Assembly: GCA_037318855.1 (NCBI GenBank)
Contig: CP134874.1
Span: forward strand, 120,598 to 184,597
Direction of reading: 5' to 3'
Source of the DNA: Candidatus Sedimenticola sp. (ex Thyasira tokunagai)
Lineage (GTDB): Bacteria; Pseudomonadota; Gammaproteobacteria; Chromatiales; Chromatiaceae
DNA length: 64,000 nt
The notes beneath the pieces were generated by a model, which saw only the letters and a program-made list of their open reading frames with translations, was not told the origin of the DNA and did not search any database. Positions within the stretch are counted from its first letter, which is position 1. Every line of letters begins with the position of its first letter. A program made the position numbers and the translations under genes. Positions 52,201-63,867 of this stretch are shown piece by piece.

Positions 52201-52671
52201 CGGCAAGCCACCCTCAGCGATATGGAATGACCCCTTGGTGGTACGTCGGTCGCTGGCCGGGTTGTTCAACACACCCTGTTTCACCCGGTAGCTGGAGACG
52301 ATAGCGGAGTGAAACTCATCCTCACCCAAGGGGAGGGAGAGCTCCCTGGCGACACCGTGACGGTCAAGAATAAAGGTTATCGACGGAAGTGTGGGAACCT
52401 CTGCGGCGGGCAACTCTTTTAGATAGCGCTGGAGAAAATCCTGAATTCGCTGATCAGCGGGACAGAGATAGTCGGTGAGCAGGCGATTTTTTTCGCGGTA
52501 GCTTTTCAGCAAATCATGGGTGAGATCGAGATACTCCGCCTCCATACCGGTGACACAGGTGGGCTGGCCCGATGAGGCCAGAGTGAGATTGATATAGAGC
52601 TGCAGCTTTCTGCGCTCCTCGACCAAATTGACTGAGCCCTCATTAATACCCAGGGAACGTTGAACATCCAT
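49219..52671 (-). CDS. Very large cytosolic protein resembling PPi-type phosphoenolpyruvate carboxykinase
   Basis: The product has 1150 residues from the ATG at 52671 (GGAG six bases upstream); the ATG at 52707 has no good ribosome site. There is no signal peptide or membrane helix. A Gly-rich GGGKSEISKS around residues 491-500, in the context CHKPSTVSGGGKS, resembles a phosphate-binding loop. Other well-ordered stretches are WSGHTGCVILAPHLVRMTKK and SPERSLGSFIKLLTPSPSYT. From memory, the length and these regions fit the PPi-dependent PEP carboxykinase family (about 1150 residues), which makes PEP from oxaloacetate with pyrophosphate. This family assignment is inference and no search was done. 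It is a single gene that converges with the PqiA-like gene. Confidence 0.5.
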   Translation of the reverse strand: MDVQRSLGINEGSVNLVEERRKLQLYINLTLASSGQPTCVTGMEAEYLDLTHDLLKSYREKNRLLTDYLCPADQRIQDFLQRYLKELPAAEVPTLPSITFILDRHGVARELSLPLGEDEFHSAIVSSYRVKQGVLNNPASDRRTTKGSFHIAEGGLPIPGDKKAVPSTAFAALLKEAFNPPKELLQLPFTANQSEKAEMFVSLLLRPTICPEVPGRDAEKRMEIRFFAPGNLVSNLDFVESIFGNGGNPTLPIFDAGLDVDHWSGHTGCVILAPHLVRMTKKALGLPHYDQAGDRQRAEGMCWRQEDELYNDGEAFKLTARDESGVIVTLLADNYYGYCKKEVKTQIGFAANLYGLAEEEHAGGALAFPRVSHGFEFGVDSITREPGYSFQEMVERYGDLMELQPEGHGIDKRFPEVIYVPQDLRMDLQKQTITWRRDGDEHSIRLQPEQTYIQPNGYRVEMERHPHTGSWRLVGTEPEGTFCHKPSTVSGGGKSEISKSMDDAVLYHPFFIDDLKSDLDLVQEIFDRDYSGHIRPGFEQEDYDASRKPLSPERSLGSFIKLLTPSPSYTDEYNRWLENLPNRIQALAFIIKRFYRESWGDSWRKYVSVDVIDGSAGHELKLFGRRIVGSYLRVGFDEEGKWRTFKVRQDFISSEKIQMEDDISASVVVSTDYLRDDCNCSRYGESVKLVKNCEYRLFQRPDDAIHPGFDKQTEREMAQPGNFIANFEPLQGEKLESVVEDVLTFGDFSPAMSQLLQSAYDEKEGYVVSSAHPRLVDGKPSKNPRYLQTRPDLANPRSKYVADVSTRMHRKLPLSQPVCHPVDAVLTGRRNNPPEPGIRALAVYNPIHYQELPELFMDFICSLTGKSPSTTGAGSEGALTKGPFNALRATADLNNALVSYILTGYAGFSSSAGFIGPDVRVDHDISLLIPEVWARLDKEERDPQFLIENGFLEPVEDFQYKGAKVLASRLGYRITDRFVHGFLGKIFDTPNAVFTEAILKPETQDLDVFADGVNNIVEAQQRVAQQYLDDGSIDAACPPLKALLHIMATGGYEGKDVHHPEVRAMFTRDYLLASDWYAQRLEIKQQRETLLWQRHCDYLQTFLERPGYSDAAEKLGIQERVDSARQRLGYVQSSDYLNSLVGTLGADPLG

Positions 52672-53050
52672 AGCCACTCCAATACTACCGGCATAATCTA
52701 CCTGCATACGCCCATGGCGGACGAATGCAGTTTGAAAGAGAGTAATTCGGCGGCCACAGCCACCGACATTGTTCTATGATAATCCTATTAATATTATTAA
52801 TAACAGGTTATCAGTTATTTTTATCATCATCTGACAATTGCTAACAAATAACAATTGTATTATTCAGGAAAAGGGAATTTAATTTGTTTGGTGCCTCTAC
52901 TGGAGCCCAAAAAGCGGACCGCAGAGAACTCCGAGGAGCCCGGAGGGCGCAGAGAAAAACTCTGATTTTCAACGGCTAATCTCTCTCTACTCCGAATAAA
53001 AAAGGGATCACTTTCGAGCAGAGGTGTTTAGCAGTGAATCACTGTTCTGG
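52672..53050. other. Intergenic region between large protein gene and mnmE
   Basis: These 379 bp contain an AT-rich stretch (52775-52880) that may hold the promoter of the large gene. A purine-rich dispersed repeat (CCGCAGAGAACTCCGAGG type) lies at 52913-52960. No gene or terminator hairpin with a T-run was found. Confidence 0.5.
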
Positions 53051-54397
53051 TTATTTGCCGATACAGAAGCTACCAAAGATCCGGCCCAACAGATCATCTG
53101 CAGTAAATTCACCGGTGATTTCACCAAGAGCCTGCTGGGCCTGTCGCAGATCTTCCGCAAGCAACTCACCCGATCCTGTGCTCTCAAGGGCGCTCTTGCC
53201 GGTGGCAAGGTGCCCACCTGCCCGCTCAAGGGCATCGAGATGGCGGCGGCGGGCGATAAACTCCCCCTCCTGTTGACCGCTGTAACCCATGCTCTCTTTG
53301 AGATGACTGCGCAGCAAATCAATCCCATCGCCCGTTTTGGCGGAGAGCGCAATCTCCATACCCAGGCCGCTCTCAGCAATAGCTGCAGCTCTGCCTGTGG
53401 CATCGATCTTGTTGCGGATCAAAGTAAGGGGGACATCTGCAGGCAGGGAGTTACGATCAAGGGCGTCGTGCTCCGGATCAGCGCGGTCATCGAAGATCCA
53501 GAGGATACGGTCGGCGTTGGCAATCTCTTCACGGGCACGGCGAATCCCCTCCTGCTCTACACGGTCACTGCTCTCACGCAGGCCGGCAGTATCGACCAGA
53601 TGCAAAGGCATACCATCGATCTGAATCTGCTCCCGCAACAGGTCCCGGGTGGTGCCGGGAATCTCCGTCACTATCGCTGATTCACGACCGGCTAGGGCGT
53701 TGAGCAGGCTCGACTTGCCCGCATTGGGGCGTCCGGCAATGACCAGAACCATGCCATCTCGCAACAACCGACCAATTTGTGCACTTTTTTGTACTACCCT
53801 TATAGAATCTTGCACAGAGAGTAAGTCAGTACTTACTTTTCCATCTGAAAGGAAGTCGATCTCCTCCTCTGGAAAATCGATAGCGGCTTCGACGTAGATA
53901 CGCAGCCGGCTCAGCTGATCGACCAGCTGATGGATCCGCTGGGAGAAGGCCCCCTCCAGCGAACGCACCGCCAGGCGGGCGGCGGCGACGGTTCCACTCT
54001 CGATCAGATCGGCAATCGCCTCTGCCTGGGTTAGATCGAGCTTGTCGTTGAGGAAGGCGCGCTGACTGAACTCACCGGCATGGGCAAGCCGGGCACCGCA
54101 GGCGAGTACCCGCTGCAGCAGCAGATCCATCACCACCGGACCCCCGTGGCCCTGGAGCTCGAGAACATCTTCGCCGGTAAATGAGTGTGGTGCGGTGAAA
54201 TAGAGCGCAATCCCTTCATCGATCACGCCATCATCGGCATCACGAAAGCGGCCGAAGTGGGCTTGCCGGGGGGAGGGGAGTCGGCCAATGAGCGCTTCGG
54301 CAATCGCCGTCAAATCCTTGCCGGAGATGCGGATGATGCCCACCCCGCCTATTCCGGGCGGGGTGGCGATAGCTGCAATTGTCTCCTGTGTATTCAC
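53051..54397 (-). CDS. mnmE: tRNA modification GTPase MnmE
   Basis: From the GTG at 54397 the protein has 448 residues and starts [20 protein letters not shown], matching known MnmE starts. The embedded G domain has [20 protein letters not shown], the switch region EIPGTTRD and DTAGLRES. The C-terminus is FCIGK with the conserved Cys. With MnmG it forms cmnm5U in tRNA. The longer frame from 54460 would overlap yidC and adds unrelated residues. Confidence 0.96.
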   Translation of the reverse strand: MNTQETIAAIATPPGIGGVGIIRISGKDLTAIAEALIGRLPSPRQAHFGRFRDADDGVIDEGIALYFTAPHSFTGEDVLELQGHGGPVVMDLLLQRVLACGARLAHAGEFSQRAFLNDKLDLTQAEAIADLIESGTVAAARLAVRSLEGAFSQRIHQLVDQLSRLRIYVEAAIDFPEEEIDFLSDGKVSTDLLSVQDSIRVVQKSAQIGRLLRDGMVLVIAGRPNAGKSSLLNALAGRESAIVTEIPGTTRDLLREQIQIDGMPLHLVDTAGLRESSDRVEQEGIRRAREEIANADRILWIFDDRADPEHDALDRNSLPADVPLTLIRNKIDATGRAAAIAESGLGMEIALSAKTGDGIDLLRSHLKESMGYSGQQEGEFIARRRHLDALERAGGHLATGKSALESTGSGELLAEDLRQAQQALGEITGEFTADDLLGRIFGSFCIGK

Positions 54398-54426
54398 AGG
54401 TTGTGACAGTAGGGGTATTAACCCCG

Positions 54427-56109
54427 TCAAGTCGCCTCGATCTGGCGGGTGATATGCCACTGCTGGGCAATCGAGAGAACATTATTGGTCACCCAGTAGA
54501 GCACCAGCCCCGACGGGAAGAAGGCGAAAAAGAAGGTGAAGACAAAAGGCAGACTCATCATGATCTTAGCCTGCATGGGATCGGGCGGTGCCGGGTTCAG
54601 CTTCTGCTGAATAAACATGGAAATACCCATGATCACAGGCAGTACAAAATAGGGGTCCTTGGTCGACATATCCTCAATCCAGAAGATAAACGGTGCCTGG
54701 CGCAGCTCGACACTCTCCAGAAGTACCCAGTAGAGGGCGATAAAGACCGGAATCTGAACCACGATCGGAAGACAACCACCCAGAGGATTGATCTTCTCTT
54801 TCTTGTACATCTCCATCATCGCTGTATTCATGCGCTGCTTGTCATCGCCGTAGCGATCTTTAAGCGCCTGGATACGTGGCGTCATCTTGCGCATATTTGC
54901 CATTGAGCGATAGCTGGTTTCGGAGAGCTTGAAAAATGCCAGCTTAATCAACAGGGTCAGAAGAATAATCGACCAGCCCCAGTTACCCACCACCCCTTGG
55001 ATGGCCTTTAGCAGCCAGAAGATTGGCTGTGCCAGCACGGTCAGCCAACCATAATTGACACTGAGGTCGAGACCTTTAGAGATCACCTCCAACTTGTCCT
55101 GCAGTTTAGGGCCGGCTACAAAGCCGCTTGAGAAGGTGTGGCTGCTGCCATCCGCCACGTTAATCCCAGGGGTATAAGCACCCAGCACATAACGTGATCC
55201 AGAAAATACGTTGGTGTAGAAGTGATCTGTCTCATCCACTGGAGGCACCCAGGCACCCAGAAAGTAGTGTTGCAGCATGGCAATCCAGCCACCCTTCACC
55301 TCACGAGAGAGCGCTTTATCCTTCATATCACTAAAGGAGATCTTCTCGTATTTTTTCGCCTCACTGTAGATCGCACCACCAGTATAGGTGTAAACAAACT
55401 GAGAGTTGCCGTCATCTTCGGGCTCAGTTCTCACCAGTTCGCGATACTCACGACCGGTCCAGGCACTGCCGGAGCCATTTTCGACAATATGTTGAACAGT
55501 GACCAGATAACTTCCACGGGTGAAGATAAACCGCTTAGTCACCTTTACACCGTCGTCTCCGCTCCAGTTGAGGTCAAACTGAAGGCTCTCATCACCCGAT
55601 CCCATCTGATAGCTGCTCTTTTCAGCCTGATAGGGGCTCTCATGGTTCGGTGCACTAACCCCTTCACCACCGATCAGGCCCGAGCGGGCAATAAACAGAT
55701 CAGGCCCAGCCGGGCTTAGCAGTTGAAATTTATTTTCAGTGTCTCCGAGCGTCTCAGGATATTCATTGAGAAAGACTTTGAGAATATTGCCCCCCAGCGT
55801 ATCGATCTCCATGGTGTAGAGATCAGATTTGGCAACTATCTTCTGAGAGTCTATCGACTGTGCTGCTGTGGCTATTGAAACCGAAGAGGTTGGCTGAGGT
55901 ATCGCTGCCGGTACTTCACTGCCAACAGCAGGCACCGTACTATTAACAGTGGCCGTCGGCACCGGAGGTACCTGGGTGGTTTCAACCACCGCCGCTGTCT
56001 CACCCGTCAACCCCTGCTTTTCTTGGAGGAAGACATTCCAATTCTCCCATATCATCAAGACGATGAAGGCCAGGCCAAAAAACATTATCAGGCGGAGATT
56101 GTTGTCCAT
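54427..56109 (-). CDS. yidC: Membrane protein insertase YidC
   Basis: This 560-residue protein has an N-terminal helix ([20 protein letters not shown]) and a long periplasmic beta domain. A C-terminal five-helix insertase core follows ([51 protein letters not shown]). It inserts small membrane proteins, including ATP synthase c, alone or with Sec. It follows rnpA with 78 bp between them, and the small gene yidD normally found there is absent. Confidence 0.97.
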   Translation of the reverse strand: MDNNLRLIMFFGLAFIVLMIWENWNVFLQEKQGLTGETAAVVETTQVPPVPTATVNSTVPAVGSEVPAAIPQPTSSVSIATAAQSIDSQKIVAKSDLYTMEIDTLGGNILKVFLNEYPETLGDTENKFQLLSPAGPDLFIARSGLIGGEGVSAPNHESPYQAEKSSYQMGSGDESLQFDLNWSGDDGVKVTKRFIFTRGSYLVTVQHIVENGSGSAWTGREYRELVRTEPEDDGNSQFVYTYTGGAIYSEAKKYEKISFSDMKDKALSREVKGGWIAMLQHYFLGAWVPPVDETDHFYTNVFSGSRYVLGAYTPGINVADGSSHTFSSGFVAGPKLQDKLEVISKGLDLSVNYGWLTVLAQPIFWLLKAIQGVVGNWGWSIILLTLLIKLAFFKLSETSYRSMANMRKMTPRIQALKDRYGDDKQRMNTAMMEMYKKEKINPLGGCLPIVVQIPVFIALYWVLLESVELRQAPFIFWIEDMSTKDPYFVLPVIMGISMFIQQKLNPAPPDPMQAKIMMSLPFVFTFFFAFFPSGLVLYWVTNNVLSIAQQWHITRQIEAT

Positions 56110-56187
56110 CGACTTACTCTATGTAGGATAGTTAGGAGAGATTAGTTCCACATTATGAATTGAAATGATCGTAATATGGAGAGAAAT

Positions 56188-56568
56188 TCAGCTTTGGTCA
56201 GTGATTCTTTCCGGTTGAGTTGCCACCAGTTTCCCGATCAGCCTCTCAAGGGAGCTTTTCAACAAGGTTTTATTGCTGGTCGGCAGCCCTCTTTTACACA
56301 TCACCACCAGATCAAAGCCGGACAAGCCGGAGCGGTTGAGGCGAAACTCCTCCCTCACCAACCGCTTTACCAAATTACGGTCTACAGCACGTTTAAGGTT
56401 TTTCTTCGCAATCGCCATACCCAGACGCGGGTGAGCAAGAGCATTAGGGCGATACAAGATAGTAAAGTAACGGTCTGAGCATCTTTCAGACCGCTGAAAC
56501 ACCTGCTTAAACTCAGCAGGCGTCAATAGCCGGAGAGAGCGGTCGAATCCTGCTCCACCTGTCTTCAA
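56188..56568 (-). CDS. rnpA: Ribonuclease P protein component
   Basis: The 126-residue protein has the RnpA signature around LGMAIAKKNLKRAVDRNLVK followed by RLVREEFR. It binds RNase P RNA and helps process tRNA 5' ends. The start appears to be a TTG at 56568, with no in-frame ATG near it that keeps the conserved LRLLTPAEF region. It follows rpmH in the usual order, with a 29-bp gap. Confidence 0.93.
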   Translation of the reverse strand: MKTGGAGFDRSLRLLTPAEFKQVFQRSERCSDRYFTILYRPNALAHPRLGMAIAKKNLKRAVDRNLVKRLVREEFRLNRSGLSGFDLVVMCKRGLPTSNKTLLKSSLERLIGKLVATQPERITDQS

Positions 56569-56597
56569 TTGTGAAACGACGGAGCTAACCGCAGACC

Positions 56598-56732
56598 TTA
56601 AGGGATCAGACGACCACGGCCCTTGGCACGACGTGCATTGATCACTTTGCGTCCGCCGCGAGTTGCCATACGGGCACGAAAACCGTGAGTGCGAACACGC
56701 TTCAGGTTGCTGGGTTGAAAAGTTCTTTTCAT
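56598..56732 (-). CDS. rpmH: 50S ribosomal protein L34
   Basis: The 44-residue protein [20 protein letters not shown] continues to GRGRLIP, the invariant L34 pattern. The start is the internal ATG at 56732; the upstream frame to 56780 is not part of L34. It is the first gene of the rpmH-rnpA-yidC-mnmE run next to the origin. Confidence 0.97.
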   Translation of the reverse strand: MKRTFQPSNLKRVRTHGFRARMATRGGRKVINARRAKGRGRLIP

Positions 56733-56810
56733 GACGTCACCGGTAAACTTAAATAAATTTGACCTTTCCTCATTGCGCAAGGAGAGAAAAGCCGTTGGAA
56801 AAAGGCGCGA

Positions 56811-56839
56811 AGAATAACCCGTACCCCCCTGTATGTCAA
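56811..56839 (-). promoter_or_regulatory. Sigma-70 promoter of rpmH
   Basis: On the minus strand, TTGACA and TATTCT are 17 bp apart, about 80 bp upstream of the rpmH start. The -35 is perfect and the -10 matches at four of six bases. Confidence 0.7.
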
Positions 56840-56905
56840 CAGAAAGCTAAATCGGAAAGCCCTTGTAAGTAAAGCTCCGGCCGTTTAAAAGCGGGCGTAA
56901 ATGCC

Positions 56906-56914
56906 TGTGGATAA
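56906..56914. promoter_or_regulatory. DnaA box upstream of dnaA
   Basis: TGTGGATAA, the complement of the strict DnaA box TTATCCACA, lies in the 387-bp rpmH-dnaA gap. Only one strict box was found here; AT-rich sequence follows nearer dnaA (57040-57119). It suits autoregulation of dnaA. Confidence 0.65.
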
Positions 56915-57119
56915 GTCGTTGGATGCGGAGTAGACTCTAGCTGATTAAGGGAGTCATCGACAGCCCTATACAGCCAAGCCGGTTAAAGCAGGTCAAGCAC
57001 CCCCGTACAATGTGTTGCCCAGTAGCTAAACCGCACCGGCCAAATAATATATATTTCCGTATACTTCATGCTGAGAAAATAGGCATACCGGAACTTTTTA
57101 CTTTTTCAGAGTGTATATA

Positions 57120-58478
57120 GTGAATTTTTGGAGCGAGTGCGTAGGGCGTCTTGAGGGAGATCTCTCTCCACAACAGTTCAATACCTGGATCCGTCCTCTA
57201 CAGATTATTGAAGAGCAGCAGTGCATAAGATTATTGGCACCCAATCAATTTGTTCTTAACTGGGTGCGTGATCACTATCTCACGGATATCAACACCTTCC
57301 TTAAAGAGTCTGCCGGTACAGGTGCTCCCAGCGTCTCACTGGAAATCGGCAGTAAAAAGCAGCCTGAGCGGAAGCCGTCATCCAATCTAGGGGAGCAGGT
57401 TATCAAGCGAAGGGTGGAAACCGTCTCCAACGCAGGGGGCAAACCTGAGCCGCTGGCCAGCAATCTCAACACCTCATTTACCTTTGACACCTTTGTTGAG
57501 GGTAAATCAAATCAACTGGCACGCGCCGCCTCCATGCAGATCGGAAAAAATCCGGGTACGGCCTACAACCCACTTTTTATCTATGGTGGAGTTGGACTTG
57601 GTAAAACCCACCTGATGCATGCCGTCGGCAACACGATACTCGATAACAATCCTTCTGCACGGGTCGTCTACGTCCATTCGGAAGGCTTTGTCTCACAGAT
57701 GGTCAAGGCACTCCAACATAACAAAATGGACGAATTTAAGCGCAGATTCCGTTCAGTCAATGCGCTACTCATTGATGATGTGCAATTTTTTGCCGGAAAA
57801 GAGCGCTCCCAGGAGGAATTTTTTCACACTTTCAACGCACTGTTTGAATCAAAACAGCAAATCATTCTCTCCAGTGACCGCTTTGCAAAAGAGGTCAACG
57901 GACTTGAAGAGCGTTTGAAGTCTCGCTTTGGCTGGGGCCTTACTGTGGCCATAGAGCCTCCCGATCTTGAAACCCGTGTCGCCATCCTGAAGACAAAGGC
58001 TGATCAACTATGGGGTATTAATCTACCCAACGAGGTTGCCTTCTTCATTGGCAAGCGTATGCGCTCAAATATTCGTGAACTGGAAGGCGCTTTACGGCGA
58101 GTTGTCGCAAATGCACAGTTTACCGGTGAGCCGATTACTCATGATCTCGCTAAAGATGCACTGCGGGATATGCTGGCAATGCAAGACCGAATGGTCACCA
58201 TAGAAAATATTCAGAAGACCGTTGCAGAATACTACAAGATTCGAGTCTCTGACCTGCTGTCGTCAAAACGCAACCGTGCTATTGCGCGACCCCGGCAAAT
58301 AGCAATGACTTTGGCCAAGGAGTTAACAAATCATAGTCTGCCGGAGATAGGCGAGGCCTTCGGAGGTCGTGACCACACGACGGTACTCTATGCCACACGA
58401 AAAATTGCTGAGCTTAGAGATAGCGACCATCGAATTGCTGAAGACTATGTAAACCTGTTAAGAACCCTAACAAACTAA
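57120..58478 (+). CDS. dnaA: Chromosomal replication initiator DnaA
   Basis: From the GTG at 57120 the protein has 452 residues. Domain I begins [19 protein letters not shown]. The AAA+ domain has [15 protein letters not shown] and [19 protein letters not shown]. Domain IV has the DnaA-box-binding signature [22 protein letters not shown] at 57111 is an alternative start, but alignment with the E. coli start favours 57120. It opens dnaA-dnaN-recF-gyrB. Confidence 0.96.
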   Translation: MNFWSECVGRLEGDLSPQQFNTWIRPLQIIEEQQCIRLLAPNQFVLNWVRDHYLTDINTFLKESAGTGAPSVSLEIGSKKQPERKPSSNLGEQVIKRRVETVSNAGGKPEPLASNLNTSFTFDTFVEGKSNQLARAASMQIGKNPGTAYNPLFIYGGVGLGKTHLMHAVGNTILDNNPSARVVYVHSEGFVSQMVKALQHNKMDEFKRRFRSVNALLIDDVQFFAGKERSQEEFFHTFNALFESKQQIILSSDRFAKEVNGLEERLKSRFGWGLTVAIEPPDLETRVAILKTKADQLWGINLPNEVAFFIGKRMRSNIRELEGALRRVVANAQFTGEPITHDLAKDALRDMLAMQDRMVTIENIQKTVAEYYKIRVSDLLSSKRNRAIARPRQIAMTLAKELTNHSLPEIGEAFGGRDHTTVLYATRKIAELRDSDHRIAEDYVNLLRTLTN

Positions 58479-58700
58479 TGTGGATAACCTGTTGATGTTT
58501 TTTGTAGAAAAAAGCAAGCTGTAGTTATCAACAAGTGGCTAACAGTATTTGTCTATATAAAATAACAGGTAACAAACGGTAAATAGTCCTGTAACTTATT
58601 GAAAAATAGGTAAATATATTAGTTATCCACCGATATAAGGCTACCTAATAACAACAATAGTCTATATAAATATACTTTATATTATTAAGAGAGCATCACC
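58479..58700. promoter_or_regulatory. Candidate oriC between dnaA and dnaN
   Basis: This 222-bp, strongly AT-rich gap contains DnaA boxes TGTGGATAA at 58479-58487 (overlapping the end of dnaA), TTATCAACA at 58525-58533 and TTATCCACC at 58623-58631, plus AT-only stretches at 58545-58560 and 58660-58690. Three boxes with adjacent easy-melting DNA make it a better origin candidate than the rpmH-dnaA gap. Confidence 0.6.
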
Positions 58701-59801
58701 ATGAAGATCGTTAGCCAAAGGGATAATCTGCTTAGACCACTACAGCAAGTTGGTGGTGTAGTGGAAAGGAGACAAACACTACCCATACTCGCCAATGTGC
58801 TGATACATGCAGATAATGGTGAAATCTCTATAACGGCAACAGATCTCGAAGTAGAGATGAAAACAACTTCTCCTGTGGAGTGTGACGAGACATTCGACTT
58901 CACACTTCCAGCAAGAAAATTACTCGATATATGCAGAGCGCTCCCTGAAGGAGCAAATATTCAACTTGAAGTTAAGGGCGAAAAAGCACTCCTCAGGTCA
59001 GGGAGAAGTCGATTTACATTAGGCGTTCTACCCGCACAGGATTATCCATCAATTGAACCAACAGCCAGCAGCCACCGTTTTAGTGTTCCTCAAAAGGAGC
59101 TTAAACAGCTAATAGAGAAAACACAGTTTGCAATGGCACAACAGGATGTCCGCTATTACCTTAATGGGATGTTGTTAGAGGTAAAGCAGGGTGTAGTAAG
59201 AACCGTTGCAACAGATGGTCATCGTCTTGCATTGAGTGAATCTGATTGCCAGATTGAGAGTGATGTTGAACTCCAAGTGATCTTACCGAGAAAAGCAGTA
59301 ATTGAACTATCAAGACTACTCTCAGAAAGTGACGAGACAGTAGATATAGATGTCAGCAGTAATCACATAAGAATAAAAATGGCTGACACCACTTTCACCT
59401 CAAAACTGATTGACGGTAAGTTTCCTGACTACCAGAAAGTTATACCAAGCTCTACAGACAAAGAGGTTACTGCTGATAAAGAAGAACTTCGCCTTGCCTT
59501 GCAAAGGACATCCATTCTCTCAAATGAAAAGTACAGGGGTATCAGATTCCAGTTTAACACCGGTACATTGCAACTCATGGCACACAACCCAGAGCAGGAA
59601 GAGGCCGAAGAGGAGATGGAGATTTCCTATGATGGAGAACAACTGGTAATAGGGTTCAATGTAGGCTATCTGATTGAGGTACTCAACGTTATAGACAGCG
59701 ATAAGGTCAAGCTCTTACTGAGTGACGCAAACAGCAGCTGTTTGATTCAAAACTTTGATAGTCAGGACAGTAACTATGTAATCATGCCAATGCGGCTCTA
59801 G
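58701..59801 (+). CDS. dnaN: DNA polymerase III beta sliding clamp
   Basis: The 366-residue protein has the three-fold repeated clamp layout. It starts MKIVSQRDNLLRPLQQVGGV, has VATDGHRLALSE in the middle and ends SQDSNYVIMPMRL, the conserved C-terminal MPMRL of bacterial beta clamps. It encircles DNA and binds polymerase and repair partners. Confidence 0.98.
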   Translation: MKIVSQRDNLLRPLQQVGGVVERRQTLPILANVLIHADNGEISITATDLEVEMKTTSPVECDETFDFTLPARKLLDICRALPEGANIQLEVKGEKALLRSGRSRFTLGVLPAQDYPSIEPTASSHRFSVPQKELKQLIEKTQFAMAQQDVRYYLNGMLLEVKQGVVRTVATDGHRLALSESDCQIESDVELQVILPRKAVIELSRLLSESDETVDIDVSSNHIRIKMADTTFTSKLIDGKFPDYQKVIPSSTDKEVTADKEELRLALQRTSILSNEKYRGIRFQFNTGTLQLMAHNPEQEEAEEEMEISYDGEQLVIGFNVGYLIEVLNVIDSDKVKLLLSDANSSCLIQNFDSQDSNYVIMPMRL

Positions 59802-59811
59802 GACAAAAGTT

Positions 59812-59839
59812 CCAGGAGGGTAAAAGTAATTCCTCCTGG
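59812..59839 (+). terminator. Hairpin between dnaN and recF
   Basis: CCAGGAGG (59812-59819) and CCTCCTGG (59832-59839) pair perfectly just after the dnaN stop, followed by GGCTTCTT. The T-run is weak, so it may attenuate and not end transcription into recF. Confidence 0.5.
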
Positions 59840-59892
59840 GGCTTCTTAAAAAACAACGCTATCGACAATCACAAAGTCATCAAGGCCAGGCC

Positions 59893-60939
59893 ATGGCCAT
59901 ATCCCTCCTAAAAATAGCAAATCTCCGCAATATACGGGAACTAACAATTCATCCGTATCCATACCTCAATATGATATGGGGCGATAATGGTTCGGGAAAA
60001 ACAACCATTCTTGAGGCAATCTACACAATCGCCAGAGGAAGGTCTTTTCGTGGAAGAGGAGCTGGTTCACTCATCTCAAGGGGCGAACAGTCACTCACGG
60101 TATTTTCAATGATTGAACGTGCCGGACAAAAAAACCAGGTGGGTGTAAGAAAAACCAGCAAAGAGACGGAAGTCCGTCATAACGGACAAAGTGTCAATAA
60201 GCTATCAACACTAGCACAACTCACACCCTTACAAATTATTACTCCAAACAGTCATGAACTCCTGGAAAGAGGCCCGGAATACAGAAGACGCTTTCTAGAA
60301 TGGGGTGTGTTCCACGTGGAACATGACTACAGAAAATGTCACAGAGAGTACATAAAGGCATTACTAAACAGAAATGCAGCATTGCGAGATGGCAGATCAC
60401 AACTCAGCATATGGGATAAAACTTTAGGAGAGTACGGCGAGAGATTAGAAAAAATGAGGAATAGTTACTTTAATAATTTTAAAGAGGTAGCTGCTGATGA
60501 GATAAAAATGTTTCTGCCTAACATCCCAATCGAACTAACCTGGAAGAGGGGATGGAAAGGAAAAGAGAGTTTGATTGAATCACTATCGAAATATAGAGAA
60601 AAGGATATCGAGAGAGGCTTTACACAAATTGGTCCACACCGAGCAGATCTCAGCATAAAATTCATAGGGAGAAGTGCAAAAAACTCTGCGTCTCGCGGTC
60701 AGCAAAAATTAATAATTATCGCAATGCATTTAGCACAAGCTACGATAAGTCAACGAGCAAACAATATATCCCCAATTATATTGATTGACGATCTGGCAGC
60801 AGAACTGGACAGCAAAAACAGAGAGCTCTTGTTAAACAGGTTGAGTAACCTGAAATCACAAGTATTCCTTACTGGAACAGATCCAATAACTGCAGATGGT
60901 CTTAAATTGTTCCACGTGGAACATGGAACAATCAGATAA
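59893..60939 (+). CDS. recF: DNA replication/repair protein RecF
   Basis: The 348-residue SMC-like ATPase has Walker A WGDNGSGKTTILEAIYTIA (about residue 30) and the signature SRGQQKLIIIAMHLAQATI, with Walker B PIILIDDLAAELD. It works with RecO/RecR at gaps. Two parS sites are embedded in its coding sequence and read as VFHVEHDY and LFHVEHGT. The base composition is more AT-rich than most of the window, as is dnaN. Confidence 0.96.
   Translation: MAISLLKIANLRNIRELTIHPYPYLNMIWGDNGSGKTTILEAIYTIARGRSFRGRGAGSLISRGEQSLTVFSMIERAGQKNQVGVRKTSKETEVRHNGQSVNKLSTLAQLTPLQIITPNSHELLERGPEYRRRFLEWGVFHVEHDYRKCHREYIKALLNRNAALRDGRSQLSIWDKTLGEYGERLEKMRNSYFNNFKEVAADEIKMFLPNIPIELTWKRGWKGKESLIESLSKYREKDIERGFTQIGPHRADLSIKFIGRSAKNSASRGQQKLIIIAMHLAQATISQRANNISPIILIDDLAAELDSKNRELLLNRLSNLKSQVFLTGTDPITADGLKLFHVEHGTIR
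60308..60323. promoter_or_regulatory. parS site 1 in recF
   Basis: TGTTCCACGTGGAACA is a perfect 16-bp palindrome matching the ParB-binding parS consensus TGTTNCACGTGNAACA. Confidence 0.93.
60908..60923. promoter_or_regulatory. parS site 2 in recF
   Basis: This is an identical perfect palindrome TGTTCCACGTGGAACA, exactly 600 bp after the first, near the 3' end of recF. Confidence 0.93.
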
Positions 60940-60968
60940 TCAGTCAGCACCTGTTCCTACATCAGGTG

Positions 60969-60974
60969 TATAAT
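60969..60974 (+). promoter_or_regulatory. Candidate -10 of a gyrB promoter
   Basis: A perfect TATAAT lies 28 bp before the gyrB ATG in the 62-bp recF-gyrB gap; no good -35 is visible. A clear ribosome site AGGAG lies 6 bp before the ATG. Confidence 0.4.
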
Positions 60975-60986
60975 GCCTGCTAGTGA

Positions 60987-63407
<2,421 letters not shown>

Positions 63408-63867
63408 CTCGATTCATGTCGGTTTGCACATAAAGTGAAATTCATGTCCCTTTAAAATCAAGAACTTAATACTAAGATTTTCGCAAAATACTGTATTTTT
63501 TGCACATAAAGTAAAAATAATACATGAAGGCTAATTAATATTCATATTTTTCATGTACTTATAGAAAATGTCGTAAAATTTGTTAGGTACTTAGTGATGA
63601 ACTGAGACTGCTAAGCGACCATTGCGGACTGTTAGCATTATCTGATATTGATTCAATTACTGAAGTTTTGTCATGAATCATGACCAAATTTAATAGCAAG
63701 CTCCCCCTTATACAAGCCGGTAAATTTGACTGGGAGGTATGATCCACCACCTGAGGCTCACTCTAAAGAGAGGGTCACCATTCGACACAATTCAACACTA
63801 TAAAAGCCATATCAATTCTGGACACCAGGAGGTCCAAGAAATCATGATATCACCAAAGGCTCGCATG
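63408..63867. other. AT-rich intergenic region after gyrB with direct repeats
   Basis: No convincing gene is present. TTTGCACATAAAGTGAAA at 63423-63440 recurs almost identically at about 63498-63516, each shortly before a CATG. No terminator with a strong hairpin was found after gyrB. A 60-codon plus-strand frame at 63739 lacks family features. Confidence 0.5.
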
